Assembly: GCA_036267355.1 (NCBI GenBank) | Contig: DATAWG010000050.1 | Coordinates: 1 to 64,000, forward strand | Source: Pirellulales bacterium | GTDB taxonomy: Bacteria; Planctomycetota; Planctomycetia; Pirellulales; DATAWG01 | Reading direction: 5' to 3' | DNA length: 64,000 nucleotides | Program-made: the position numbers and the translations under genes | The notes under the pieces: model-generated | Seen by the model: only the letters and a program-made list of their open reading frames with translations | Told to the model about the DNA's origin: nothing | Database searches by the model: none | In this document: piece by piece, positions 42,313-50,565 of the stretch | How positions within the stretch are numbered: the stretch's first letter is position 1 | How the letters are laid out: each line of letters starts with the position of its first letter

Positions 42313-43785
42313 CTACGTTGTGCTCACCACCACGGTTTTGGTTTCGGTGTAGGCTTCCAGGCCGCGTTCGCCGAGTTCGCGGCCCATGCCGGACATCTTG
42401 AAGCCGCCGAAGGGGGCCGCCGCATCAAAAGCGTCGTAGCAGTTGACCCACACCGTGCCGGCCTTGATCTTGGCCGCCAGGCGATGGGCCTTGCCGACGT
42501 CGCGCGTCCAAACGGCGGCGGCGAGACCGTAAAATGTGTTGTTCGCCCGCTCGACAATCTCGTCGAAGTTCTTGAATTTGAGCACCGAAAGCACCGGGCC
42601 GAAAATCTCGTCCTGGGCGATTTTCATATCGTCGTTGACGTTGTCAAACAGCGTCGGCTCGATGAAGAACCCGCGCTCGCCAAACCGTTGCCCGCCGCTC
42701 AAACACTTCGCCCCTTCTTTCTTGCCCACGTCGATGTAGTGCATGATCTTGTCGAACTGGGCTTTGTCGACCTGCGGGCCCTGCTCGGTTTCGGGATCCA
42801 AGGGTTCGCCGAGCTTGCGGCTCTTGTTCATGGCCACGATCTTTTCCACCAGCTTATCGTGGGCCTTTTCCTCGACGAACAGCCGGCTGCCGGCGCAGCA
42901 GCATTGGCCCTGGTTGAGATAAAGCCCCAAATGCGAGCCGGCGGCGGCGGCGTCGAGATCAGCGTCGGCGAAAACGATGTTCGGGCTTTTGCCGCCAAGT
43001 TCGAACGTAAGCCGTTTCAGCGTTTGCGAAGCCTCGCGCATGATGATCTGGGCCGTCTTGTATTCGCCGGTGAACGCCACCTTATCGACGCCCGGATGTT
43101 TGACGATCGCGCCGCCGGCCGTCGGGCCGAAACCGGGCACGACATTGATCACCCCGTCGGGAATGCCGGCCTTCTGCGCAAGCCGAGCCATCCGCAGGCA
43201 ACTGAGCGGAGTCTGCTCGGCGGGCTTCATCACGATCGTGCAACCAGCGGCCAATGCCGGGCCCCATTTCCACGCGACCATCAGCATCGGGAAATTCCAA
43301 GGGATAATCTGGCCGACGACGCCGACCGGCTCGCGGCGGGTGTAGCAAAAATATTCGCCGCGGACCGGAATCGTCTGGCCGTGGATCTTGTCGGCATAGC
43401 CGGCGTAGTAGCGGAGCACGTCGAGCACGAAGGGCAGGTCGCCGCCACGGGCTTCGCGAATCGGCTTGCCGTTGTCGAGCGATTCGAGCGCGGCCAGTTC
43501 GTCGATTTCCTCTTCAATCAGATCGGCTAATTTGTACATCAACCGGCCGCGATCGCGGGCATCCATCCGGCCCCAGGGACCCTTGTCGAGCGCCTTTCGG
43601 GCGGCGGCCACGGCGAGATCGATATCGGCCGCATCGCCTTCGGCCACTTGCGTAATGACTTCTTCGGTGGCGGGATTGATGGTTTCGAAGGTTTTGCCGC
43701 TGACGGCGGGCTGCCATTGGCCGCCGATGAAGCATTGGTTTTGATGGATTTTCGGCTGTTGGCGCGGTTCGGTCATCGTGGCCAT
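42313..43785 (-). CDS. Aldehyde dehydrogenase (NAD(P)+)
   Basis: The 490-residue enzyme oxidises aldehydes to acids. The catalytic glutamate lies in [18 protein letters not shown] (glutamate 262) and the nucleophile in [16 protein letters not shown] (cysteine 296, the middle one of three). The cofactor-binding [20 protein letters not shown] and the [20 protein letters not shown] block are typical of class 1/2 ALDHs related to betaine-aldehyde and retinal dehydrogenases. Homotetramers are expected. The first ATG at 43785 is used; methionine 4 is an alternative. It stands alone with no pathway neighbours, so the physiological aldehyde is unknown. Confidence 0.95.
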   Translation of the reverse strand: MATMTEPRQQPKIHQNQCFIGGQWQPAVSGKTFETINPATEEVITQVAEGDAADIDLAVAAARKALDKGPWGRMDARDRGRLMYKLADLIEEEIDELAALESLDNGKPIREARGGDLPFVLDVLRYYAGYADKIHGQTIPVRGEYFCYTRREPVGVVGQIIPWNFPMLMVAWKWGPALAAGCTIVMKPAEQTPLSCLRMARLAQKAGIPDGVINVVPGFGPTAGGAIVKHPGVDKVAFTGEYKTAQIIMREASQTLKRLTFELGGKSPNIVFADADLDAAAAGSHLGLYLNQGQCCCAGSRLFVEEKAHDKLVEKIVAMNKSRKLGEPLDPETEQGPQVDKAQFDKIMHYIDVGKKEGAKCLSGGQRFGERGFFIEPTLFDNVNDDMKIAQDEIFGPVLSVLKFKNFDEIVERANNTFYGLAAAVWTRDVGKAHRLAAKIKAGTVWVNCYDAFDAAAPFGGFKMSGMGRELGERGLEAYTETKTVVVSTT

Positions 43786-43958
43786 GAGTCACCTCTGGGG
43801 GTGAAAATGCCGCTCGGCGGAAAAACCGAGAACGGCGAAGTAGATCAGACGAAAGGCTATAGCGCTTGGGCGCAACATTCCCCGCTTGCACCAGAATTCT
43901 AATGCGGCGGTCTACACCCCGGCAAGGCGGCGTTCTCGAAGTCCGGCCGGCTCGCCAC

Positions 43959-43997
43959 TATAATTTCTTTGCCGCGAGGTCGTGAGCCCAGAGGAAG
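43959..43997 (+). promoter_or_regulatory. -10 box and Shine-Dalgarno for the HicB/HicA-like module
   Basis: TATAAT at 43959-43964 predicts a transcript start near 43971, and GAGGAAG at 43991-43997 lies just before the ATG at 44000. The -35 region is not a clear match. The well-placed start signals suggest that the following gene, although frameshifted, is still expressed or was until recently. Confidence 0.45.
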
Positions 43998-43999
43998 CA

Positions 44000-44330
44000 A
44001 TGGCAACAAAAAAGATAACCAAACGCGAGCGTGGCCCGAGCATACCCCTGAGCGCAGTCGTGTATTGCGAGGGGGGGTTGGCTGGCTCATTGTCTTGAAT
44101 TGGATATCGTCGCCGATGCCGATACTCCTGAAAAAGCGATGGAAGACGTGATGGAACTGGCGACATTGCAAGTGGCCGTCGCAGCCAAAGAAGGCGAATT
44201 GGAATCAGTCTTTCGACCGGCGCCGCCCGGGTTCTGGAAAATGTTCTGGATGAGGGCGGCGCGCAACTCGCCACGAAGGCCGGAACGCCCGGTCGAACGC
44301 TTCGAGATGCGCCAACTCGAATTGGTTTGA
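44000..44330 (+). pseudogene. HicB-like antitoxin with a frameshift in a run of seven G
   Basis: From ATG 44000 the frame reads MATKKITKRERGPSIPLSAV, then VYCEGG, and then stops at 44096-44098. If one G of the run at 44071-44077 is dropped, it continues as WLAHCLELDIVADADTPEKA, then MEDVMELATLQVAVAAKEGE and SVFRPAPPGFWKMF, ending at 44330. The joined product (about 110 residues) is a HicB-type protein (strand, W-x-A-x-C-L-E-L-D, helix). The break lies exactly in the homopolymer, so it could be a sequencing error, a slippage switch or a fresh mutation. A HicA-like frame follows directly. Confidence 0.65.
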
Positions 44331-44597
44331 GGTCCCACGGGACGGAAAACCCCACTCCGTTACCGCGAACTCCGCACCATTCTGAAGAGATTCGGCAACA
44401 GCGAGGATAAATCCCGCGGAAAGGGATCTGAACGGATGTTCGTGGGCATTGTCGCTGGCCGCACGGTCCGCTACCCGACGAAATGCCATAACGAAGGAGA
44501 CATAAAACCTGTCCCGGTGATCAACGCAATCCGTCGCCATTTCCATCTCACGGAAGCCGATGGAGTTAGCGACGACCGGTTCTATGGCCGGACTTAG
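44331..44597 (+). CDS. HicA/YcfA-like toxin partner, start codon unclear
   Basis: The frame directly after the HicB-like stop encodes RYRELRTILKRFGNSEDKSR, GKGSERMFVGIVAGRTVRYP, TKCHNEGDIKPVPVINAIRR and HFHLTEADGVSDDRFYGRT. The pattern (helix, G-K-G-S-E-R strand, C-H-N/S-E-G-D, V-I-N-A-I-R-R helix) is that of a larger HicA/YcfA-like family usually paired with HicB-like proteins. There is no ATG, GTG or TTG in frame before the conserved region. A TTG at 44327 in the next frame overlaps the HicB stop and would need a shift near 44350. Translation might be coupled to the upstream gene, or the 5' end may be damaged. It converges on ispH. Confidence 0.6.
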   Translation, partial: GPTGRKTPLRYRELRTILKRFGNSEDKSRGKGSERMFVGIVAGRTVRYPTKCHNEGDIKPVPVINAIRRHFHLTEADGVSDDRFYGRT

Positions 44598-44622
44598 TTG
44601 GCCTGGGCCATTTCGTCTTGAA

Positions 44623-45555
44623 TCAGGCGCTCGCCGCCCGTAGCGATTTTGGCAGCGGGAAATAGACATCTTCTTCGCGCAGCGTGCGATGCTCGACCGT
44701 GGCGGCGAATTTTTCGCGCAATAGCTCGATGCACTCTTCGACCGCCGATTCCGGGGCACTCGCGCCGGCCGTGATCAACACCGTCTCGTCGCCATTGAAC
44801 CAACCGAGATCGACTTCCGCCGCCCCGTCGATGAGCCGGGCCGGAATGCCCGACTCGCGGGCCAACTCAGCCAGCCGCTGACTATTGGAACTGTTGACAC
44901 TGCCGAGCACGAGGCAAAGATCGGTTTCGGCGGCCAATTGGCGGAGGGCTTCCTGACGGTTCTGCGTGGCGTAGCAAATGTCTTCCTTCGGCGGCCCGAT
45001 GATCTCGGGAAATCGCTGCTTGAGCCGAGCGATAATCCGGTTGGCGTCGTCGACCGATAGGGTGGTTTGCGTCAGGTAGGCCAGCCGGGCGCCGGATGGG
45101 AAATTCAGCGAATCGACTTCTTCCGGCGATTGCACGAGCCGCATGGCCTCGGGGGCTTCGCCCATCGTGCCGAGCACTTCGTCGTGGCCTGCATGGCCGA
45201 TGAGCAGAATCTTGTAACCCAGCCGAGCAAAACGAACCGCTTCCAGATGGACTTTGGTGACCAGCGGGCAGGTGGCGTCGATGGCGCGGAGTTGTCGCGC
45301 AGCGGCGGTGGCCCGAACCTCCGGCGAAATTCCATGGGCCGAAAACAGCAGCCGCGAACCTTCCGGCACCTCGGCCAGATCATCGACGAAAACCGCCCCT
45401 TCTCGCCGAAATCGCTCGACGACGTAGCGGTTGTGGACGATCTCATGGAAGACATAGATCGGAGTGCCGAACAGGCGGATGGCTTGATCGAGCGTGTCGA
45501 TCGCCATATTCACTCCGGCACAAAACCCGCGCGGACTGGCCAGCAAGATTTTCAT
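44623..45555 (-). CDS. ispH: 4-hydroxy-3-methylbut-2-enyl diphosphate reductase
   Basis: IspH is the iron-sulfur enzyme of the last MEP-pathway step, making IPP and DMAPP. The three cluster cysteines are present: PRGFCAGV (cysteine 12), IDATCPLVTK (about 96) and EDICYATQNRQ (about 195). Substrate motifs SAHGIS, GHAGHDEVLGTMGE, GSVNSSNSQRL and TAGASAPES are conserved. The 310-residue length is normal. The ATG at 45555 gives the standard M-K-I-L-L-A start. With ispE at 18.2 kb it shows that the MEP route operates in this organism. Confidence 0.96.
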   Translation of the reverse strand: MKILLASPRGFCAGVNMAIDTLDQAIRLFGTPIYVFHEIVHNRYVVERFRREGAVFVDDLAEVPEGSRLLFSAHGISPEVRATAAARQLRAIDATCPLVTKVHLEAVRFARLGYKILLIGHAGHDEVLGTMGEAPEAMRLVQSPEEVDSLNFPSGARLAYLTQTTLSVDDANRIIARLKQRFPEIIGPPKEDICYATQNRQEALRQLAAETDLCLVLGSVNSSNSQRLAELARESGIPARLIDGAAEVDLGWFNGDETVLITAGASAPESAVEECIELLREKFAATVEHRTLREEDVYFPLPKSLRAASA

Positions 45556-45883
45556 TCCACATCGCTCCGAAGTTGTTGTCAGACTAAATCATAAATTCGC
45601 TTGCGGGGGCCGTCCACGTTGGATTAGGTTGAGTGGCTGGGGGAAAGGCCTGAGCGGCGGCGAACTGGCGGGCCAAGTGCTGGGACATTAACCGCCGCCG
45701 TGGCCAGCATTTTCACGGGGAAATTCATCGAAAATCGGCGCCGCAGCGCGACACTTTTCGCGCTGTGTGGGGTTAAAGGGTTGAGTGGGGGCGTGCGAGG
45801 CTCCCAGCAGCCGCTCGGGGCGGTCGTTGGGCTTTGAACGAAGTAGTTTCTGGAACAGAACGATTGCGAAGGGGGGAAATCCG
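45556..45883. other. Intergenic region between divergent genes
   Basis: It must hold the promoters of ispH (minus) and the secreted protein at 45884 (plus), but I see no well-formed -35/-10 pair. Frames open here do not look coding. No repeat family member is recognised. Confidence 0.35.
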
Positions 45884-46291
45884 ATGCAGACAAAGATTGG
45901 CTGGTTGGGCGTGCTTTTGGCGGGGCTCGTGGCGGGGACTCTGATGTCGAATAGCTCGGCTCAAGCGGCCGCTGCGACAACCCCCACCCATCATCGTCAT
46001 CACCATATCCACGGCAAGATCACCGCAGTGAGTTCCACTTCGATCACGATCACCGTGCACCACCATCACAAAAAGGGCGCGAACGCCGCTGCCCCCGCGA
46101 CCGAAAGCAAAACATTCGAGATCTCGAACGCGACAAAGGTTGTCATGGTCAGTTCGACCGGCAAGACGGCCGGCTCGGTGTCCGAGCTGCAAGTCGGCCA
46201 GCATGTCGCCATCGGCGAACATAACGGCACGGTCCACGAAATCGCCGTTCTCTCCGGCCATCATCACCACAAGAAAAAGGCGGCGGCCTGA
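45884..46291 (+). CDS. Small secreted histidine-rich protein (DUF5666-like)
   Basis: The ATG at 45884 follows GGGGGGAAAT and opens a signal peptide (1-29, ending AQA-AA). The 135-residue product then has HHRHHHIHGKITAVSSTSIT and ITVHHHHKKG, a middle FEISNATKVVMVSSTGKTAG, and GQHVAIGEHNGTVHEIAVLS before a final GHHHHKKKAAA. The alternation G-K-I-x-x-V-x-x-x-S-I-T-I and L-x-x-G-x-x-V is that of small OB-like beta barrels (DUF5666-type). Three histidine clusters suggest metal binding. Function unknown. The longer frame from 45785 has no signal peptide at its start. Confidence 0.75.
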   Translation: MQTKIGWLGVLLAGLVAGTLMSNSSAQAAAATTPTHHRHHHIHGKITAVSSTSITITVHHHHKKGANAAAPATESKTFEISNATKVVMVSSTGKTAGSVSELQVGQHVAIGEHNGTVHEIAVLSGHHHHKKKAAA

Positions 46292-46297
46292 GGCGGA

Positions 46298-47227
46298 TCA
46301 AGCGGAAATCGGCAGCATAATTTTGAACCGCGCACCTCGGCCGCCGATTTCGGCGGCCGGGTTGCTTTCGACCTCGATTCGACCGCCATGCTGGGTGACG
46401 ATGCGCCAGCATTTCGAGAGCCCCAATCCCAAGCCGCGGCCGGCTTCCCGGCCCGAATAGAATGGGTCGAACATGTGGGCACGGATTTCGGCGGAGATTC
46501 CGGGCCCGTTGTCGGCAACGACGATTTCCGCCATGGCGGCAGACGTTCGCGAGCTGCCCGGCACAGCCCGCACGCCGACTTCGATTCGCCCGCCATCGGC
46601 CAATGCCTCGAGCGCATTGATCACGAGCGCCCGAACCGCGGCCCGCAGATGAACCGGGTCGACCCTGGCTTCGACGGGCGAATTGGGGCCGACGAACACC
46701 AGCTCCGTGTCTTGCTGGGCGGCTTCGTCCGCTAGCCGGCGAATCAGGTCCTCGAGCAGTTCGACAAGGTTGACGGTGTGCGGCTGCAATTGCGGCGGCC
46801 GGGCGAAGAGCATCATGTCGGCGATCATTTCGTGGGCCCGAAAAGCCTGGCTGTTGATCGCCGCCAGCCGCCGTCGCCGCTCGGGATCTTTTTCCTCTTG
46901 CAAGAGCGTCTGAGCGCGGGCCGAGATATTCGCCAGCGGATTGTTCAATTCATGGCTGGCGCCGTAGGCCAATTCCTTGAGTGCATCCAGCTTGGCCTGT
47001 TCGACTGCCGCGTCGAAGCGCTCTTCCAACTCGGCGAGCCGGCGAAGCCGGGCGACAAGGTCGGGAAATTCGGCGATCAGGCCGTTGATTGCGGCGCTCG
47101 AGCGATTGCGATCAGGGCCGGCGACCGAACCCGGACGGGCCGCGTCGCCGTCGCCCTCGGATTCGGGCAAAGCGCCGATTGCCGCCAGCGCCTCTGCCAA
47201 TCGCTCGATCAACGCGCGATCGTTCAT
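46298..47227 (-). CDS. Soluble sensor histidine kinase
   Basis: The 309-residue kinase has no membrane helix or recognisable sensor domain. After a helical lead-in it has the H-box LAYGASHELNNPLANI with phospho-acceptor histidine 92, the N-box VRALVINALEALADGG, G1 VVADNGPGIS, and G2 GRGLGLGLSKCWRIVTQHGG. It would autophosphorylate and pass the group to a response regulator. Its partner is probably the receiver protein encoded 211 bases upstream on the same strand (47439-48020); an inverted repeat of family F lies between them. The ATG at 47227 is preferred to 47293, which would start inside the repeat. Confidence 0.88.
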   Translation of the reverse strand: MNDRALIERLAEALAAIGALPESEGDGDAARPGSVAGPDRNRSSAAINGLIAEFPDLVARLRRLAELEERFDAAVEQAKLDALKELAYGASHELNNPLANISARAQTLLQEEKDPERRRRLAAINSQAFRAHEMIADMMLFARPPQLQPHTVNLVELLEDLIRRLADEAAQQDTELVFVGPNSPVEARVDPVHLRAAVRALVINALEALADGGRIEVGVRAVPGSSRTSAAMAEIVVADNGPGISAEIRAHMFDPFYSGREAGRGLGLGLSKCWRIVTQHGGRIEVESNPAAEIGGRGARFKIMLPISA

Positions 47228-47260
47228 GGCGGGCTGGGAAAGAGGATGTTCAGCCCCGAA

Positions 47261-47331
47261 AGCCCAGGGAAGGCCGGGCGAAACGCTAGCCAATGGTAAA
47301 CACGATGGCGGCCTTCCCTGGGCTTGGGCGC
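47261..47331. repeat. Inverted repeat, family F (AGCCCAGGGAAGGCC arms)
   Basis: GAAAGCCCAGGGAAGGCCGG at 47261 and GGCCTTCCCTGGGCTTGG at 47312-47329 are inverse arms with 30 bases between. The same arms occur at 37250-37318. On the minus strand it could act as an attenuator between the response regulator and the kinase gene. Confidence 0.65.
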
Positions 47332-47438
47332 ACGATCAACAGGCGCTTGCGCCACGCTGCACTTGCGGCAAGCAGTTCAACGGGCGCGAACTGGGTGCTG
47401 CTCATGCATTCCGATTATGACCGACTGGTAGCAGCACC

Positions 47439-48020
47439 TCAGCCGGTCGCCATCGCCTCGACATCGAGCAGATGGCAAATCCGATCCACCAGATGCTCCA
47501 CTTCGAACGGCTTCTGCAAGAAATCATTCGCTCCGGACACTTTCAGATCTTCGACCTTGTCGGCCTCGATCATGCCGGAGATGCAGATGATGCGCACATC
47601 GTCCATCGTCGCGTCGCTGCGCACCCGCTGGCATACTTCCTTGCCGTTGATGTCGGGCAGCATGATGTCGAGCACGATCAGGTCGGGATGATATTCCTTG
47701 ACCATCATGCCGGCATCGAAACCGTTGTTGACGCTGCGCACTTCGAAGCGCCCGTCGCGCTGCAGCACGTCGACAATCAGTTCCACCAGTTCTTCATCGT
47801 CGTCGACGACCAGGATTTTGCGCTTGCCGCTTTCCAACGCGTCGGTCGGAATGCCGTTGTCGCGCATGAACAAGTAGAGCTGATCGCGGGGGATGCGGCG
47901 GAAGCGGCTTCCCGGAACGCGAAAACCTTTGAGTTGGCCAGAGTCGAAGCAGCGAATGATTGTCTGCTGGCTAACCTTGCAAATCTTCGCCGCTTCGCCC
48001 GTCGTAAAAACTGTCTTCAT
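47439..48020 (-). CDS. Response regulator with N-terminal excisionase-type HTH and C-terminal receiver
   Basis: Residues 1-55 form an excisionase/MerR-like DNA-binding domain: VFTTGEAAKICKVSQQTIIR, then CFDSGQLKGFRVPGSRFRRI. A receiver domain (67-185) follows with acidic VVDDDEE (71-77), phospho-acceptor aspartate 118 in DLIVLDIMLPDING, and the conserved lysine in DFLQKPFEVEHL. Most regulators have the receiver first; here the order is reversed. The 193-residue protein is transcribed ahead of a histidine kinase and is probably its target. A well-formed promoter lies about 250 bases upstream (48301-48274). DNA targets are unknown. Confidence 0.88.
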   Translation of the reverse strand: MKTVFTTGEAAKICKVSQQTIIRCFDSGQLKGFRVPGSRFRRIPRDQLYLFMRDNGIPTDALESGKRKILVVDDDEELVELIVDVLQRDGRFEVRSVNNGFDAGMMVKEYHPDLIVLDIMLPDINGKEVCQRVRSDATMDDVRIICISGMIEADKVEDLKVSGANDFLQKPFEVEHLVDRICHLLDVEAMATG

Positions 48021-48496
48021 CTGCGAACCACCCCTCTCCCTAGCCGATGGTGCAGCTAGTCTAAGCGGGACTTTCAATGCCAACCCGTCCACGAGCGGCG
48101 AGAAAGTTCCTAGTCCTCCATGTCACGCTAGACGCGGCAAATCCACCCATTAGATGGGGGTTGATTGGCCTTTTTCGGAAAATTTCGCCCTGCGAGCATC
48201 AGAAGCACTGCAATAATCGCAGCAGAACTCGCCGTCAGGCTACCAAGCTTGCCAGAATTGCCATCGACGCCCAATTATAGCCATCTACCAGGACGAGTCA
48301 ATATCGATCTATTTGGCGCAACCGTCAAACAACTAACAGTTTACGCAAAAGCCGCGAAACATACCATTTTCAGGCCAGTGCTGGTCGTCAGAAAACCAGA
48401 CGGGGCGAATTTAAGCCGCAACAGACACCGCGCCCCCAGGAAAACACGAGCCTTTTGAACGGAAAAAACTCGCGAACGACGAACTGCGGCTTCCCG
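48021..48496 (-). promoter_or_regulatory. Long leader with sigma-70 promoter for the two-component genes
   Basis: On the minus strand TTGACT (48301-48296) and TATAAT (48279-48274) are 16 bases apart, predicting a start near 48267 and a 5' leader of about 245 bases before the ATG at 48020. The leader contains a short palindrome (ACCCATTAGATGGGGGT region, 48146-48163). The part from 48302 to 48496, between promoter and mnmG, is AT-richer and holds no gene I can recognise. Confidence 0.6.
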
Positions 48497-50323
48497 CTAG
48501 CCCCGCCGACCCGATCCCTCCAAATGAACCAGCAGCAAGGCCATGTCGGCCGGCGTGATTCCGCTAATCCGGCTGGCCTGTGCAAGGCTCAGTGGCCGAA
48601 CGCGGGTGAGCTTTTCTCGGGCCTCGGTCCGCAACTGAGTGATCGAGGCGAAGTCGAATGCCGGCGGAATTCGCTTGTCGGCCAGCCGCTGTTGCCGGGC
48701 CACGTCGATCTCTTGGCGGGCCACGTAGCCTGCGTATTTCACGTCGTATTCGACCTGCTTCGCAGCCGCCGGAGAGATGGCTTGCAGTGCCGGCAGCCTC
48801 GCTGCCAATTCGGCCCAAGAAATCTCCGGCCGCCGCAGCAATTGAAGCAGGCTGCCATCCTCATCGCGAGCCGACGCAAGCAATTCCAGCGCACGGCGAA
48901 TTTCCGCCTCTTTCGCCGCTAACCGTTGGCAACGTGGATCATCGATCAGGCCGATGCTCGCGGCCATCGGCGAAAGCCGGCGATCGGCGTTGTCTTGGCG
49001 CAGCGAAAGTCGATATTCGGCCCGACTGGTGAACATGCGATAGGGCTCGTCGACGCCGGTTGTCACCAGGTCGTCGATCAACACGCCGATATAAGCTTGC
49101 TGCCGGCTGAGCACGAGCGGCTCTTTGTTCGTTAGCGCGAGCGCCGCATTGATGCCGGCCATGAGCCCTTGGGCGCCGGCCTCTTCGTAGCCCGTAGTGC
49201 CATTGATCTGCCCGGCAAAATAAAGCCCGCCGACGCGCTTCGTTTCCAAGCTTGGCCAAAGCTGCTGCGGCGGAGCGAAGTCGTATTCCACGGCGTAGCC
49301 GTAGCGCATGATCTCCGCCCGCTCGAGGCCCGGTATCATGCGAAACATCGCATCCTGCACGTCGCGTGGCAAACTGGTGGACACGCCGTTGACATACACC
49401 TCGCGCGTGTTCCGTCCTTCCGGCTCGAGAAATAGTTGGTGGCGATCCTTGTCGGCAAACCGGACGACCTTGTCTTCGATCGACGGGCAATAGCGCGGAC
49501 CGCGGGAAACGATCTGGCCGGAATACATCGGTGCCCGATGCAGATTGGCGCGGATCAAATCATGAACGGCCGTGTTGGTGTGCGTAATCCAACACGGAAG
49601 CTGCGACTGCGCGATGCGATCGGTGAGAAAGCTGAACGGCTGCGGGTCGTCGTCGCCCGGTTGAAGTTCGGTGCGGGAATAGTCGATCGTGCGGCCGTTG
49701 AGGCGAGCGGGGGTGCCGGTTTTGAATCGCCGCAGTTCGAAACCCAATCGGGCGAGCGAGCCGCTAATGCCGGCGGTGGTTCCCTCGCCGGCTCGTCCGC
49801 CGGCCGTTTGGGTCGTGCCGGTGTGCATGATCGCTTGCAGGAATGTGCCGGTGGTGAGCACGACCGCTTGGGCGCGATAGATGGCATCGCCGCGCACGCG
49901 AACGCCGACGATCCGCGTTTGTTCGCCCATGGTTTCGGTCAGCAGTTCTTCGACCACTTCTTGGCGCAACACGACATTCGGCTGCTCTTCGACAATCCGC
50001 TTTACTTCGAGTTGGTAAAGTTTTTTGTCGGCTTGGGCGCGCGGGCTGTGCATCGCCGGACCCTTGCGGCGATTGAGCAGCCGGAACTGGATGCCGGTTG
50101 CATCGATGGCCTGTCCCATCGCGCCGCCGAGGGCATCGATTTCGCGAACGATTTGCCCCTTGGCGATTCCGCCGATCGCCGGATTGCAGCTCATCTGGGC
50201 CACGGTGTCGCAATTGGTCGTCAGCAGCGCCGTTCGCGCGCCCAATCGCCCCGCGGCCAGCGCAGCCTCCGTGCCAGCGTGCCCCGCGCCGACAACCAGG
50301 ATCTCGTAATCGTAGGAAGGCAT
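48497..50323 (-). CDS. mnmG: tRNA uridine 5-carboxymethylaminomethyl modification enzyme MnmG (GidA)
   Basis: With MnmE this FAD enzyme installs cmnm5U at the wobble position of certain tRNAs. The 608-residue protein starts with an FAD motif [20 protein letters not shown] (8-27). It shows the family signatures [40 protein letters not shown] and [17 protein letters not shown]. Further on are [27 protein letters not shown] and, near the C-terminus, the tRNA-binding HLEGSGRRG-type end. The length is standard. The MnmE gene is not in the window. It is divergent from zwf. Confidence 0.96.
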   Translation of the reverse strand: MPSYDYEILVVGAGHAGTEAALAAGRLGARTALLTTNCDTVAQMSCNPAIGGIAKGQIVREIDALGGAMGQAIDATGIQFRLLNRRKGPAMHSPRAQADKKLYQLEVKRIVEEQPNVVLRQEVVEELLTETMGEQTRIVGVRVRGDAIYRAQAVVLTTGTFLQAIMHTGTTQTAGGRAGEGTTAGISGSLARLGFELRRFKTGTPARLNGRTIDYSRTELQPGDDDPQPFSFLTDRIAQSQLPCWITHTNTAVHDLIRANLHRAPMYSGQIVSRGPRYCPSIEDKVVRFADKDRHQLFLEPEGRNTREVYVNGVSTSLPRDVQDAMFRMIPGLERAEIMRYGYAVEYDFAPPQQLWPSLETKRVGGLYFAGQINGTTGYEEAGAQGLMAGINAALALTNKEPLVLSRQQAYIGVLIDDLVTTGVDEPYRMFTSRAEYRLSLRQDNADRRLSPMAASIGLIDDPRCQRLAAKEAEIRRALELLASARDEDGSLLQLLRRPEISWAELAARLPALQAISPAAAKQVEYDVKYAGYVARQEIDVARQQRLADKRIPPAFDFASITQLRTEAREKLTRVRPLSLAQASRISGITPADMALLLVHLEGSGRRG

Positions 50324-50565
50324 AGGGGCGAGGGGCGAGGGGCGAGAACAGTACGACGCAATGAAGCCAATTCACGATTCACGCCATAATATCAGCCGCG
50401 TGTGCATGCGGCCACGGCTCCGATTCGGCAACCGCTTCGTCCCTATCCCCTAACCCTATCCCCTACCCCTACCCCTATCCCCTAACCCTAGCTGGCCTCT
50501 CACCCTACGCTATAATTCGTGCACTTCGGCGATCCGCACACGAGTCGGTCAAAAAGGAGTCGGCC
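50324..50565 (+). promoter_or_regulatory. mnmG-zwf divergent region with CCCTA tracts and a TATAAT box
   Basis: AGGGGCGAGGGGCGAGGGGC at 50327 is followed by a run of CCCTATCC / CCTAACCC / CCCTACCCCT units at 50441-50490, similar to a shorter tract before clpP (12112-12134). TATAAT at 50511-50516 lies 55 bases before zwf and predicts a start near 50523; the -35 position (CTAGCT) is poor. AAAGGAG at 50552-50558 is the likely zwf ribosome-binding site. Confidence 0.5.

Noticed and set aside
50324-50490. C-rich tract as a CRISPR array or telomere
   Set aside because: The units are irregular and very short with no spacers, so it is treated as a simple low-complexity tract.
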